A stretch of 64,000 nucleotides of DNA. It comes from Hemerocallis citrina (taxonomy: Eukaryota; Streptophyta; Magnoliopsida; Asparagales; Asphodelaceae). The stretch covers positions 1,798,001-1,862,000 of the forward strand of contig JACEHZ010000207.1 of NCBI GenBank assembly GCA_017893485.1, in the 5' to 3' direction. The notes below the pieces were generated by a model, which was not told the origin of the DNA, did no database searches, and saw only the letters and a program-made list of their open reading frames with translations. This document shows, in pieces, positions 1-10,540 of the stretch. The number at the start of each line of letters is the position of its first letter. Positions within the stretch are counted from its first letter, which is position 1. The position numbers and the translations under genes were made by a program.

Positions 1-1291
1 AATTGAAAATTTGGATTTCTTAACGGTCACGTCCTCCAATATACGGTGTTAATTTTTATTAATCACAAATAACCTGTTCGGTCTCTTTATGATTTGAAAA
101 ATCATACAAATGTCTATCCACCATTTTGTACGCATAAATAATAAAAATTAAAACACAACCAGGAAAGATAGAGTAATAATAAGGAATTAAAATTTGTGTT
201 CTACAAAACTCGGCTACATATTAGCCTCTAGAACAATAAATTCAGTTCATGCTCGATTTGCAATTAATAAAATGTTTGGGATTGCATCAGAAGATATAGA
301 GAAGAAGAGATACAAAATAAATACAAAATTTAATTCAAACCCCTTTTCTGTCTCAAAAGCCGGAGCCAAAAGTGTCGCTGTCACGCGCCGTCACGTCAAC
401 GCGTCAGTCTGTCACACTGTCGTTGTCGGGCCGCGTGTCCCAAAACCAGAAGCACCACGTCACGTCGAAGTCAGAGCCGCCTGCCACACGTCGCTGTTGT
501 TTTCGGCCTGTCACGTCGCCGCGTCAGCACGTGCTGCTGGTTCTGCTTCGTTGTTGGCGCGTCGGATTCCACGCCAGAACAAAAAAAAAAGAAGGAAGAG
601 CTGCTACGTCAGATCGCACGTGCCTGCTGCTGCTGCATCCTCTCTCTCTACTCTTCGATCCACACGCCGATAAATAGAGAGAGAGATCGTCTGAGTTCTC
701 TCTCTCTACTCTTACTTTTTCTCTGTATTCTTTTATTTGTATGTTTGTTTAATTTTGCAGCCGTCACCTCTTACCCTTCTCTCTCCCTTTGCTTGTATTT
801 ATAAAGAACGGAATAGGAGTTAGGGTTTGCACTTTTTGCAGAAAAGTCCTTTCTCTTCATTTATTTCCTTCCTTTTTAATCCAGAATTTTATTTCTTTCT
901 CTTTCTTTCTTTTCTTCCTTTTCTGCCAACCACGTGCTGCTGCATACACAAAATAATACCAGAAATTAGGATTTTTAAATAAAATAAAATTAATTAGTTT
1001 AAAAATAATTAAACTAACTACAAATCATATTAGCTTATAAAAATCCTTTTAACATTATTTGTCGCACTTTTAACTCAACAAAACAATAAAAATTGATAAA
1101 TCCATTATTCTACTTTGTTTGTTGATTTTTTCCACAAATCTTTACTTTTTGCATCAAAAATATTATTTCTTCAAAAATAATTAATTAACTGTAATCTTAT
1201 AGAAATAAGATGAATTATAGACAATATCAACGAAAACAAGCACTTTTAATTGGTAAATGAGTACAAATATTTGTATATAACTTAGACACAT
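1..1291. other. AT-rich flank, no recognisable gene
   Basis: This stretch is AT-rich except for a GC-rich island at about 360-640. Open frames that cross it (for example 194-673) start at a non-ATG codon, are rich in Arg, Ala and Ser and match no family I recognise. Similarity to Tekay-type pol begins only at about 1292, so the left boundary of element A is a truncation and not an LTR end. I see no target duplication or terminal inverted repeat here. Confidence 0.5.
366..810 (+). promoter_or_regulatory. promoter-like island with CGTCA/ACGTC motifs and TATA-like sites
   Basis: The core CGTCA (the reverse of TGACG, the TGA-bZIP motif) occurs at least six times between about 390 and 615, with a CACGTG G-box-like core near 530. 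TATA-like strings follow at about 671 (gataaata) and 799 (tttataaa), and CT-rich tracts at 640-720 resemble plant 5' leaders. The motifs are seen directly; promoter function is inferred. It could be the remnant of an unidentified LTR or of a host gene promoter. Confidence 0.3.
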
Positions 1292-1556
1292 CACAGGGAT
1301 TGCACATATTTCCAAGGCACCATACAGAATGGCACCGGTTAAGCAAGATGAGATCAAGAAGCAGATTGAAGAGTTGTTAAGCAAAGGTTTCATCAGGCCG
1401 AGTGCATCACCTTGGGGAGCCCCAGTTCTTTTGGTGAAGAAGGATCGATCAATGAAGATGTGTATCGACTACAGAGAGTTGAACAAGGTTACAGTGCAGA
1501 ACAAGTATTTATTTCCTCGAATCGATGATCTGTTCGACCGTCTACAAGGAGTAGCT
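1292..1556 (+). pseudogene. Element A reverse transcriptase, N-terminal fragment
   Basis: The frame contains the start of a Ty3/gypsy RT: residues equivalent to [16 protein letters not shown], then [14 protein letters not shown], then [11 protein letters not shown] and PRIDDLFD. The same block is found in element B at about 48170-48430. Homology to B begins near 1292, and the frame stops at 1556 where the solo LTR is inserted; the domain resumes at 4570. One residue appears missing next to the KKD segment compared with B. It is non-functional. Confidence 0.85.
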
Positions 1557-4500
1557 TGTAATACCCTGATTTTTCAATTAATGAAAAATTATTTTATTTT
1601 GCACGTAGTGTGCACGTGCAATATTTTTGGTTAATATTTTCATCAAGGTGAGTAAAGATATTTCAATCTGTGCTTTTAATTATTTTATACAAAAGCCTTT
1701 TCTTTTAAAAGCCCAAAATGTAATTCATTTATTTGATTTTAAAATAACTATTTTGGCCCACAAAACTAAAGCCCATGGACTATTTTTATACAATTTGTCA
1801 TACAAACTAGAATTTATTTTTATATAAAATAAGATGTACAATTTTGGGCCTAGTTGCATGCACGTGCACTACACGTACACGTGCAAAATGCATTCTTTCT
1901 TGTTGGCCGGTTGTAACTTTGGAGGGAAACTCAATTTTGAGTGGAGTCATGGAGTGATGGTTATTGGATCATGGGTAGTTTGTGTAACTCCTCATTAAAT
2001 CTCCACCATTTGTTCCTAACTCCTACTTCAATCCTAGCCATCTATTTTCCTTGATTTTTAGTATAAATACCCCCTCCCATGGCTAATTATTTTGTGCTTA
2101 ATATTCTCTTCCAAACCTATAGTCTAATAGTATTATCTAGTAGTATTTTTGTGAGTTAAAAGATTGAGTTGTGAGTGGGTATTGTGCTTGCTTTCAATCA
2201 AGAAGGAGAGGCCGGCTATTCAAGGAGGGAGCTTTCGGCTTTGGGTGTGTGCTTGGAGGTTCATGTGCGCGCGTCTAGGAGGAGGTGCACCCGTGTTGCA
2301 AAGGATTTTTGTTGCTAATTGTGTTTTTCTCTCCATACAAGGTGGGTAAATTTTCCATGTTTCTAATTAGGAATGCATGCTAGATTGAATTGAATGAACG
2401 AAGCATGAAAATGATTGATAATAATACACATTTAATTGGAAAATGACCTATTGATTGATTGATATATGGATGTGCAATTGTATGTGGTTCTATTAGTAAT
2501 GACATTGTAAAAAGACTGCAAATGGCCTGTACAGTCGACTGGTACGAGGCGGGTGTTTTCTCATGATTTCTAAATTATAATCCTTATTAAGACTAAAGAC
2601 TTAGTTGTGTATGTGTATGCAAACTAAAGTGCTAGAACGATTGATTTAGAAAATATGAATGGATGAAAAAGAACTAGTGATGATTAAAGAACTGGAAATA
2701 ACACATACAGTCGACTGGTAATGTGAACAGTCGACTGGCTTATTGAAATGAAGTATGTACAGTCCAGAGTTCCATGAAACGATGTATTTTAATGTGATGT
2801 TCTAGTGTGTTAAATTGAGATTAGTAATCATCTCTGCAAGTAAATGATGAGTAAATGAAAGTGCATGCTTAGCATTTCTTTTGAGAAAAGAAACACTAGT
2901 TATGTGAAATTCACATTTAATTGAAACCACGTTGATGTTAGTAAACAGATAAGAAATTACATGTTGTATTGGCACGAACATAATGTAATATGTGAATTGA
3001 AGAACGGAAGGAAAGACGATTCCTTAATTTGGAATTTAACCTATTTAGTCGACCGAATGCTTGTAGCAGTCGACTGTACTGAGCATGGATAGTGTATAGT
3101 TGAATCACCCAGCACAGACGACTGATTGGAATGACAGTCGACTGTTAAGCGGATGACATTTTTAGATGTGGAAAACTGCGGAACAGCCGACTGGCCATGT
3201 GCAGCAGTCGACTCTTTCGAGCGTTATTGACGAACTGTATTTGACTGGATAAGTCGATTGGAGGAGCACCAAGTCGACTGTCCAGAGTGCTTTTGGTATA
3301 TCAGAAATCTTATAATTTGTTGTGGTAAAGATTGTGAATCTTATGGTCGATATTGGTAAACTCTATTTGCCCTTGCATGAATTTACAGGAAGTGAATCAT
3401 TTATTTTGAATTGTGGGAATTAAATGAAAGTGAAAGCTATGAACATGAAAAAGAAAAATCTATTATGATTATGACAAATGAACTTATGAGCTAGTAACGC
3501 TCAAATGTTGAAAATTGTGAATTGGAATTGAAACAAAAGAGTAGCTAAGTCTCCCCCGGCATTTGGAAAGAAATGAAATGAATATTGAGAAGAAAGACCA
3601 AGGTTGGTCATGTTGAAATGAATGAATAAGTCCGGTTTAGTGGAGAGGCTAACTCTAGAGCTTTGATTTTGTTCATGATTCTAATAAAAACTAAGGATTA
3701 GTACATAGTAGAGATGTGATGAAAGTAGGAGAAAAACACGAGTGAGGGCCATCGGATTGGCGGCGTGAGAGTATTTCACAGGTTCTTCATGATGCTTCGT
3801 GACATGATGTGGATACTGCTCCAGGGTACCGTCCCGGTGGTGATGCTTGTGGGATGTTTGGTGACTGCATAAGGATCGTGTGCCATGAAGGAGGCTGAAT
3901 TGCCACAGGTTCTTCACGATGAGTCGTGACATGACGTGGGATTCCCCTCCAGGTTTTCTGTACACGTGCTTGCACTCATTGATCATTTAAGATACCTACC
4001 GTAGTTACAGTAGTAGATTAAGTCATGGCGAGGGATTGAACCCTACAAAGATGAAGAACGATTAAGAGGCTTGCCCTCGGACCTATGTAGTATGGGATGC
4101 ATAGAATCCGAACAAGTGCGCATTAGTGTCATCTAATATAAATAATTGCATTAAGGACTAAGTGCACAATCACAACACGACATCAATAGGGTAGTCCCTT
4201 TAGTTTGATATGTGACAAGTTTGTGTTTGCTAAATATGGAAAATAAGTTATACTATTTTCGGCATAGAGAGGATGGCCGTATATAATGATCGTCGGTTGA
4301 ATAAACTGACGTACCCACAGTCTTATATGCAGGTAAATGGATTGATAAAGATTAAAGAGGAACCAATGCTTAAAGATTACTCAATGTTGTTGTATATTTG
4401 TTTCATTGTTGTAAATTTTACTTCCGCTGTGCAATGTAAAGTGTAATATTGATGTAAACTCTGATGTAAAGTGAAAAGTTCAAATTTCCTTGTAAAATTG

Positions 4501-4569
4501 TACTAAAGGAAGCGGAAAGATCCTGTAGAACATCTCGAATTTAGTGTATTTGGGATCCGGGGCGTTACA
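1557..4569 (+). mobile_element. Solo LTR (3.0 kb) inserted in the RT of element A
   Basis: The sequence starts TGTAATACCC and ends GCGTTACA, the same kind of ends as the Tekay-type LTRs of A and B. The flanks are tagct at 1552-1556 and caact at 4570-4574, a TSD with two changes. Joining the flanks restores continuity of the RT domain, so the insertion is clear. It holds a TATA box at 2062-2068, a GC-richer leader to about 2345, a CAGTCGACTG cluster at 2532-3280, a duplicated segment at about 3775-3960, and the block GGCATAGAGAGGATGGCCG near 4260 that is shared with A and B. With no internal region and only one LTR, it arose by LTR-LTR recombination. Confidence 0.85.
2532..3280. repeat. Cluster of the palindrome CAGTCGACTG
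   Basis: Exact copies of this 10-bp palindrome lie at 2532, 2708, 2728, 3067 and 3135. One-mismatch copies lie at 3115, 3184, 3205 and 3271, and weaker ones near 3046 and 3251. Spacing is irregular (20 to 340 bp), so this is not a simple tandem array. The corresponding part of the LTRs of A and B lacks the motif. Another exact copy is in a different LTR at 63966. Confidence 0.85.
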
Positions 4570-5660
4570 CAACTATTTTCTCTAAGATAAACCTGCGGTC
4601 AGGATATCACCAAGTTCGAGTAAAGGAAGAAGATGTGCACAAGACGGCTTTCCGAACTAGGCATGGTCACTATGAGTTTCTAGTCATGCCATTTGGAGTC
4701 ACCAATGCACCTGCTATTTTCATGGACATGATAAATAGGGTCCTGCAGCCATTTATCGATTCTTTTGTTGTTTTATTCATCGACGACATATTGCTCTATT
4801 CCAAGTCAGAAGAAGAGCATGCCGAGCACCTAGCAGAGGTACTGATGAAGCTACAGGAGCAGAAACTGTATGCGAAGCTGTCCAAATGTGACTTCTAGAA
4901 AACCGAAGTTGCCTTCTTGGGTCACATCCTTTCTAAGGAGGGAGTGGCTACTGACCCACAGAAGATTGAGGCAATGAAGGATTGGCCAAGACCGACCACA
5001 GTGAAAGAGATTATGAGCTTTCTGGGTTTAACTGGATACTACAAAAGATTCATTCAGGGCTACACCCAGATAGCTGTGCCACTCACAGTACTTGCAAGGA
5101 AGAACGTGAGTTTCAAATGGTCGGAGCAGTATGAAGCTAGCTTTCAGGAGTTGAAGGGAAGATTGACTACAGCTCCCATTTTGGCTTTGCTAAGAGCAGG
5201 AGTCGAATATGATGTCTACAGCGATGCTTCCCATCGCGGTTTGGGTTGTGTGCTGATGCAAGAGGAAAAGGTAATAGCTTATGGGTCTAGACAGCTGAGA
5301 CCGCATGAAAAGAATTACCCAACCCATGATCTGGAGTTAGCAGCAATCATCTTTGCTTTGAAGCAGTGGAGGCACCACGTGTACGGGGAGAATGTCAACA
5401 TGTACACGGATCATAAGAGTCTGAAGTATATCTATCAGCAGAGGGACTTGAATATGAGGCAGAGGAGATGGTTAGAAGTGTTGGAGGACATCCGACCCGA
5501 GATCAAGTACCATCCGGGCAAAGCCAATGTTGTGGCTGATGCGCTTAGCAAGAAGTGTAATTTGTCTCGATTGATCACAACTCAAGAGAAGTTGGCAGAG
5601 GAGCTCGATCGAGCAGTGATTGAGGTGGTTTTGCAAGGTTTGGGAGCTTCCTTAGCTTAG
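4570..5660 (+). pseudogene. Element A RT (C-terminal part) and RNase H
   Basis: After the solo LTR the RT continues with the [10 protein letters not shown] block and the catalytic FIDD box followed by [14 protein letters not shown] at 4896 replaces a tryptophan codon (TGG in the B homologue). The frame then gives the RT thumb, FLGLTGYY, and an RNase H with all four acidic positions visible: [20 protein letters not shown] and VADALS. It ends in TAG at 5658. The first two RT motifs are separated from this part by the inserted LTR. The enzyme would copy retrotransposon RNA into DNA in cytoplasmic particles; this copy is dead. Confidence 0.9.
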
Positions 5661-6590
5661 TTAAGGATTCAACCTACTTTGAGAGACAGAATCATCGACA
5701 GTCAGAAGACCGATCCAGAGATCTAGAAGATGGTGGAGCAGATTGGCATTGGCAGGTTGGCAGGATTTCAAGTAAAGGATGAAGTGTTCTGGTTTGGAGA
5801 GCGGCTGTGTGTGCCAGATCTAGCAGAACTGAAGGAGAGTATTCTTCAGGAAGCGCCTGCTACTTTATTATCCGTGCATCCAGGGAGTACCAAGATGTAC
5901 AAGGACATAAAGAAGTATTTCTGGTGGCCAGGGATGAAGCGAGATGTGGCTGAGTTTGTTGCCAGGTGTGCAGTTTGTCAGCAAGTCAAAGCCGAGAATC
6001 AGAAACCTGGAGGTTTGTTGCAGCCATTACCCATCCTGGAGTGGAAGTGGGATTATATCAGCATGGACTTTATCACATGTTTGCCCAAGAGTTCCAAGGG
6101 CAATGATGCAATTTGGGTGATAGTGGACCGACTCACCAAATTGGCTCACTTTATGGCGATGAAGCTTACTTGGTCGATGGAGAAGCTGGCTGAGTTGTAT
6201 GTTGGCAAGATTGTGAAGCTTCATGGAGTTCTGCTATCGATAGTATCCGACCAAGATGCGCGTTTTGCCTCACATTTTTGGAGAAGTCTTCAAGCAGCTT
6301 TGGGGACGAAGACTGATTTCAATATGGCCTTTCATCCTCAAACTGATAGGCAGATTGAGAGAGTCAACAGTGTACTGGAAGATATGTTGAGATATTGTGT
6401 GTTGGACTTTGGTGGCGGTTGGGAGACGCATTTGGCTATTGTGGAATTTGCCTACAACAATAGTTTCCAGGCAAGCATTGGGATGGCGTCGTATGAGGCT
6501 CTGTGTGGAACGAAGTGCAGGACACCGGTATGTTGGTATGAAGTGGGGGAACGGCAGCTGTATGGGCCGGAGATTGTGCAGCAGACCTAA
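5661..6590 (+). pseudogene. Element A integrase (zinc domain and catalytic core)
   Basis: The open part is 5730-6590. An HHCC zinc-binding region runs from SVHPGSTKMY to CAVCQQVKAE. The core shows the DDE triad context: MDFI/VDRLTKLAHF, then SDQDARF, then HPQTD.QIERVN with the glutamate kept. The conserved TDGQ has become TDRQ. Stops at about 5724 and 6588 break the frame from its neighbours. Integrase inserts the cDNA into chromosomal DNA; together with the chromodomain downstream it would target heterochromatin. Confidence 0.9.
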
Positions 6591-6602
6591 AAAAAGATCG
6601 AG

Positions 6603-7103
6603 TTGATCAGGAGGAGGTTAGTCGACGCACAGAGCAGGCAGAAGAGTTATGCTGACAATCGAAGGAGAGACCTGGAGTTTGCAGAAGGTGACTTTGTCTT
6701 TGTGAAGGTGTCTCCGACCAAGGGGGTAATTCGGTTTGGAAGGGGAGGAAAATTAGCTCCAAGATACATAGGACTTTATAAGATATTGAAAAGGATTGGG
6801 AAGACAGCTTATCGGTTAGAATTACCTGAAAAGTTAGCCCAAGTGCACAATATCTTTCATGTGTCTATGTTACAAGGTTATATCCTGGATCCGAGTCATC
6901 ATTTGCCAGAAGTGCTAGAAGGTTCACAATTGAATTTGAGCTATGCAGAGCGTCCAGTAGAGATTGTGGATCGTCAAGAGAAGGTCTTGAGAAATAAGAC
7001 AATACCTATGTTCAAGGTTATTTGGAGGAACCAATTTGTTGAGGAGGCCACTTGGGAATCAGAGGAGAGGATGATGAAAGATCACCCTGAACTTTTAAAC
7101 TAA
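6603..7103 (+). pseudogene. Element A integrase C-terminus with chromodomain
   Basis: The 166-residue frame starts with the C-terminal integrase domain (RKSYAD, GDFVFVKVSP, then KLAPRYIGLYKILKRIG and YRLELP) and ends with IVDRQEKVLRNK, FKVIWRN and EEATWESEERM. That last segment is the chromodomain type of plant chromoviruses, most like Tekay. A stop at 6588 separates it from the core. The same segment occurs in element B at 45620-46003. In this family the domain is thought to bind modified histone H3 and direct insertion to heterochromatin. Confidence 0.85.
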
Positions 7104-7198
7104 AAATTTTGTATACTCTTTTCTTTTCTTTTCTTTCATTGTCTTTTCTCACATTTAAGTGTAGTTCCGAGGACGGAACTATTCTAAGGAGGAAGTGT
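7104..7198 (+). other. Element A 3' untranslated tail and polypurine tract
   Basis: The short segment between the pol stop and the LTR ends in the purine run CTAAGGAGGAAGTG just before TGTAAC at 7199. This is the expected position of the polypurine tract that primes plus-strand DNA synthesis. Element B has the same run next to its 3' LTR. Confidence 0.7.
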
Positions 7199-8705
7199 TG
7201 TAACATCCCATTTTTTTATTTTAATCAAAAATACATTTTAAAATTTTTATACGTAAGATGCACGTGCTAATTTTTCCATCTTCATTTTTCTTACTCTCAT
7301 TTACTATTTTAGCATGCATGGGTCTTTTTTTAGCCTTTTATTAAACCCAAGGACCTAAGAAAAGATTCTTACCCACTAAACTAATTGATTAAATTAATTA
7401 AAAGAAAGCCCACAAGACAAGCTCATTAATTAAATCTATTTTTTTAATTGTGCATGGACTCACACATGACATATAACAACTTTTAATACACATTTTAGAA
7501 TTATAGGATTTGTATTTATTTTATGTAGGTGTGTGCACTAGTGCACAACACGTGCACGTGTATATGAGAGGGAGTGTGTGATCGGTTTGGAAGAGAGAGG
7601 GGGCCGATTTGGGGATTAGAGAGGTGAAGAGATGGGGATTAGGGAAAGTGAGGAGATGGAGTAGTGGGTAGTTATTATGTGGGTGAAATCTGCAGTTTAG
7701 CCCTTCACTTTGTCCTATAAATACCCTTGTTTTTCTTCTCTTTTCCCACCAAAACAAAAGAAATCAAGAGAGGATAAAGAAAGAGAGTTAGTGAGTGTTC
7801 TTGTTGCTTGTTGGAGTGCTCTTGCTAGGAGGAGAAGGACTAGGTGTTGCTTGTCGGAGCTAGGAGTTGTGTTCCATCATCTTGTTTGCAATTCTCTATT
7901 AGAGGTCGGTGAACTTGTGCTTTCTAAATGTAGAAAATGCATGCTAGTAATGTTAAATGAATAGTATGGATTAAATTGATGAGATTATAAAGTAAACCCT
8001 CATGTTGATTATTTGTGCCATGAAAATTGTAGAAGTAATGTGGTAATCAATATATGCCTAGATATCATGATGATTAGAAAGAAGAAAGAAAGTAAAACAA
8101 ATTAAATTGTTGCCATGAAATGTGTTAGTTTATACTAATTGCCATGTTATGCTAAAATCATAATTTTTGCATAAGAGAGTTTTGAGATCCTCATAGACAA
8201 TTAAGAGGCATGGTTGGTTTTATTACTAAATTCTAATTTGTATAAATAAGTGCATGAACTAGTTATAATGAATACGATTCTTAATTTCAAGTTTGAGAAA
8301 AATGCAAATTTATGTGTGAAATTGAGAGAAAAATTATTTGAAAAATGGTTGAGATTTCCCTTGTGGTAAAGAAATGTATTTTTGTGAAGTTAAATTGATA
8401 CACATAGATTCATCAAGTATTTGTAAGAGATACAATGTGCTATTTGATTAAAATGAAGAAATGAAATTCATGTTCATAAAAGAGGAGGAAATAACTTGAA
8501 ATATAGACACAATGTCTAAAATATAAGTTTGGAAATTCGTGAATTACTGATTTCAAGTAAACTCAGTATGAATGAGATAATTATAGTCCATTAAAAAGAT
8601 TAGATCGATCATATGTTTGAGTTTTGCGAAATAAACTAGTTACTGTGCCGTGTGAACAAAAGCTTTTTAGTATAATTCATTGTCAGTAATCACACTTGGA
8701 CTTCC

Positions 8706-8933
8706 TGGCTAGCGGATGCGCCATAGGGCGGTCGCTGTGCTTATCGGAGGTCTTGGGTTCGAAACTTGTTAGTCACATTTTATTTTTTATTTCATTTAAA
8801 TAATTCGAGACTGAGAACCAGTATTTGGTATTTCGGTTCGGCTGCTTGACACCAAGTCCACTTGGACTTTGTGGCTAGCGGAGTGGACCTTGGGCGCTCA
8901 CTATAGCCAGCAGTTGGGCTTGGGTTTGAAACC
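8706..8933 (+). other. Two tandem tRNA-like A-box/B-box modules in the LTR of A
   Basis: Module 1 has TGGCTAGCGGA (A-box-like, 8706-8716) and GGTTCGAAACT (B-box-like, 8756-8766). Module 2 has TGGCTAGCGGA (8872-8882) and GGTTTGAAACC (8923-8933). The two share surrounding sequence (CTTGGACTT and the box spacing) and are tandem duplicates about 167 bp apart. Neither folds into a full tRNA by eye. They look like tRNA-derived internal pol III promoters captured by the LTR. Confidence 0.55.
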
Positions 8934-9694
8934 CGCTGGCCTCTTTTTGTTTTTGTTTTTTTTTGACGTTTTTATTGTTTTTGAAGGAATTTTTATGCAA
9001 ATAAAATTTGGAAAAAATATTCAAAATTCCTATAAAAAGATATAGAATTTATATAAAATAGTTTTAGAATTTTTCATGTATATTTTGAGAAATAAAAAGA
9101 GAAATTGAGATAGAAAATGAGTTTGACTTCAAAATTATTTCTTTAAGAGTGTGACATTTATTTCTTTTAAAAGAAGAGTAAAATATTGTTGTGTAAATTG
9201 AATTCTCTTGAAGAAATTATACACTTATTTTGGTTTAAGAAATGTTTGATGTGGTTGGGATATATTATATGAGCTTAAATTGCTAATGAGACTTAAAGTG
9301 ATGAATCTAAGTTCATGAAAAGAATTATTGTTTTTGAAAGATAGTGAATAAAATGAATCATGAATGGTGCTAAGATAAGACATTGACAAAATTGTGAATA
9401 AGTTGAAGATATGAATACATTGAGTTTAATACATGATTATGAAGGGTATGAGTACCCATGGATTCTTGTACATGAAAGGTTGTGATCGAGTTTAGTGAGA
9501 CCTTGGGTACCAGCATTGTTGAATTAAAAGATTTGAGTTATATTTTTGAGATATGGCCATGGAGCTATCTCGGTATTTGTGATTAAGTCCGGTAGCGGGT
9601 AAAACTAACTCTAGGTATGATAATTTATTCATGTCTTGAACTTAGGAACTAGGCACTTAGAAGTAGATGTAGTAAACCTGGGCAAACGTAAGTG

Positions 9695-9930
9695 GGTCAC
9701 TCTATTTAGTCGGGCGGAGGATTCCGGGACTATAGACCCAGTCGGGCGGAAGATTCCGGAATTGTGGTTGCTTCGTGCGAGACGAGCTTTATTTTAAATT
9801 CGGGACTATGCGTAGTCGGGCGGATAGTTGCCGTACTCCAATGTATATACGTATATCGGGGCTAGAGGGGCACTTGCGGGATGTTCGCACGATGAGGAGT
9901 CTGTTATAACAGTCGGGCGGTGGACTCTGG
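9695..9930 (+). repeat. GTCGGGCGG-containing imperfect repeats
   Basis: The phrase AGTCGGGCGG recurs four times, each followed by a related run such as AGGATTCCGGGACT. It forms a GC-rich patch inside an otherwise AT-rich LTR. No function is evident. The patch is not obvious in the B or solo LTRs. Confidence 0.6.
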
Positions 9931-10540
9931 GACTGGGATCTGTACTCGTGGAATGATCTAAACCATGCTTTATTACTGGGTAGTTGTCATGACGAGGGAT
10001 CGAACCCTTTAATGTGGAGTATGTAGGTGCTTGCCCTCGGACCTATGTAGTATGGGATGCATAAAATCCGAGCAAGTATGCATTAGTGTCATCTTAGTAT
10101 AAAATATCTGCATTAGGCGTTAAGATATTGCATACAGTTACTTGTTTAGAGTAGTCACATTTTACACTTTATTTGCATTCAATTTGTGGTTTGTTAAAGT
10201 ATTAAGATCGTTATAATTTCGGCATAGAGAGGATGGCCGTGTATAACATTTTCGTCGGTTATAAGCAACTGACGTGCCCACAGTTTTGTATGCAGGAATT
10301 GGATTTTCATGATGATATAAAGTTGATATGCTGCTGTTGATTTAATTACAATGTTAAAGATGTTGAAATTGTATAATTTTTCATTATTGTACTTCATTTT
10401 ACCTTCCGATGTGTAAATAAATGTAAAGGACTCTGTTGTATTATAAAAAGTTTAAATTTCCTTGTAAAATTGTACAAAGTGAAGTGTAAAGATCCTGTGA
10501 AACTTCGAATTCGATCTTATTTGGAATTCGGGGCATTACA

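Larger units (their letters stand above)
1292..10540 (+). mobile_element. Element A: 5'-truncated Tekay-like Ty3/gypsy chromovirus
   Basis: The element reads left to right: reverse transcriptase fragment, inserted solo LTR (1557-4569), rest of RT, RNase H, integrase, chromodomain, polypurine tract and a 3342-bp 3' LTR (7199-10540). The 5' LTR, primer site, gag and protease are missing. The C-terminal chromodomain and long LTRs are typical of the Tekay/Del lineage. It abuts a LINE fragment at 10541. Several in-frame stops show it is inactive. Lineage assignment is from motif resemblance, without a tree. Confidence 0.85.
7199..10540 (+). repeat. Element A 3' LTR (3342 bp)
   Basis: It starts TGTAACATCCC and ends GGGGCATTACA. 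A TATA box lies at 7716-7723 with a leader after it. Two tRNA-like modules lie at 8706-8766 and 8872-8933, a CGGGCGG-rich block at about 9695-9930, and the conserved GGCATAGAGAGGATGGCCG block near 10225, followed by an acceptor-like TATGCAG near 10293. The length equals that of the 3' LTR of element B, but the middle of the LTR is diverged. No host gene is present in these 3.3 kb. Confidence 0.9.

Noticed and set aside
194..673. 159-codon frame as a host gene
   Set aside because: It has a non-ATG start, a low-complexity Arg/Ala/Ser composition and no recognised domain.
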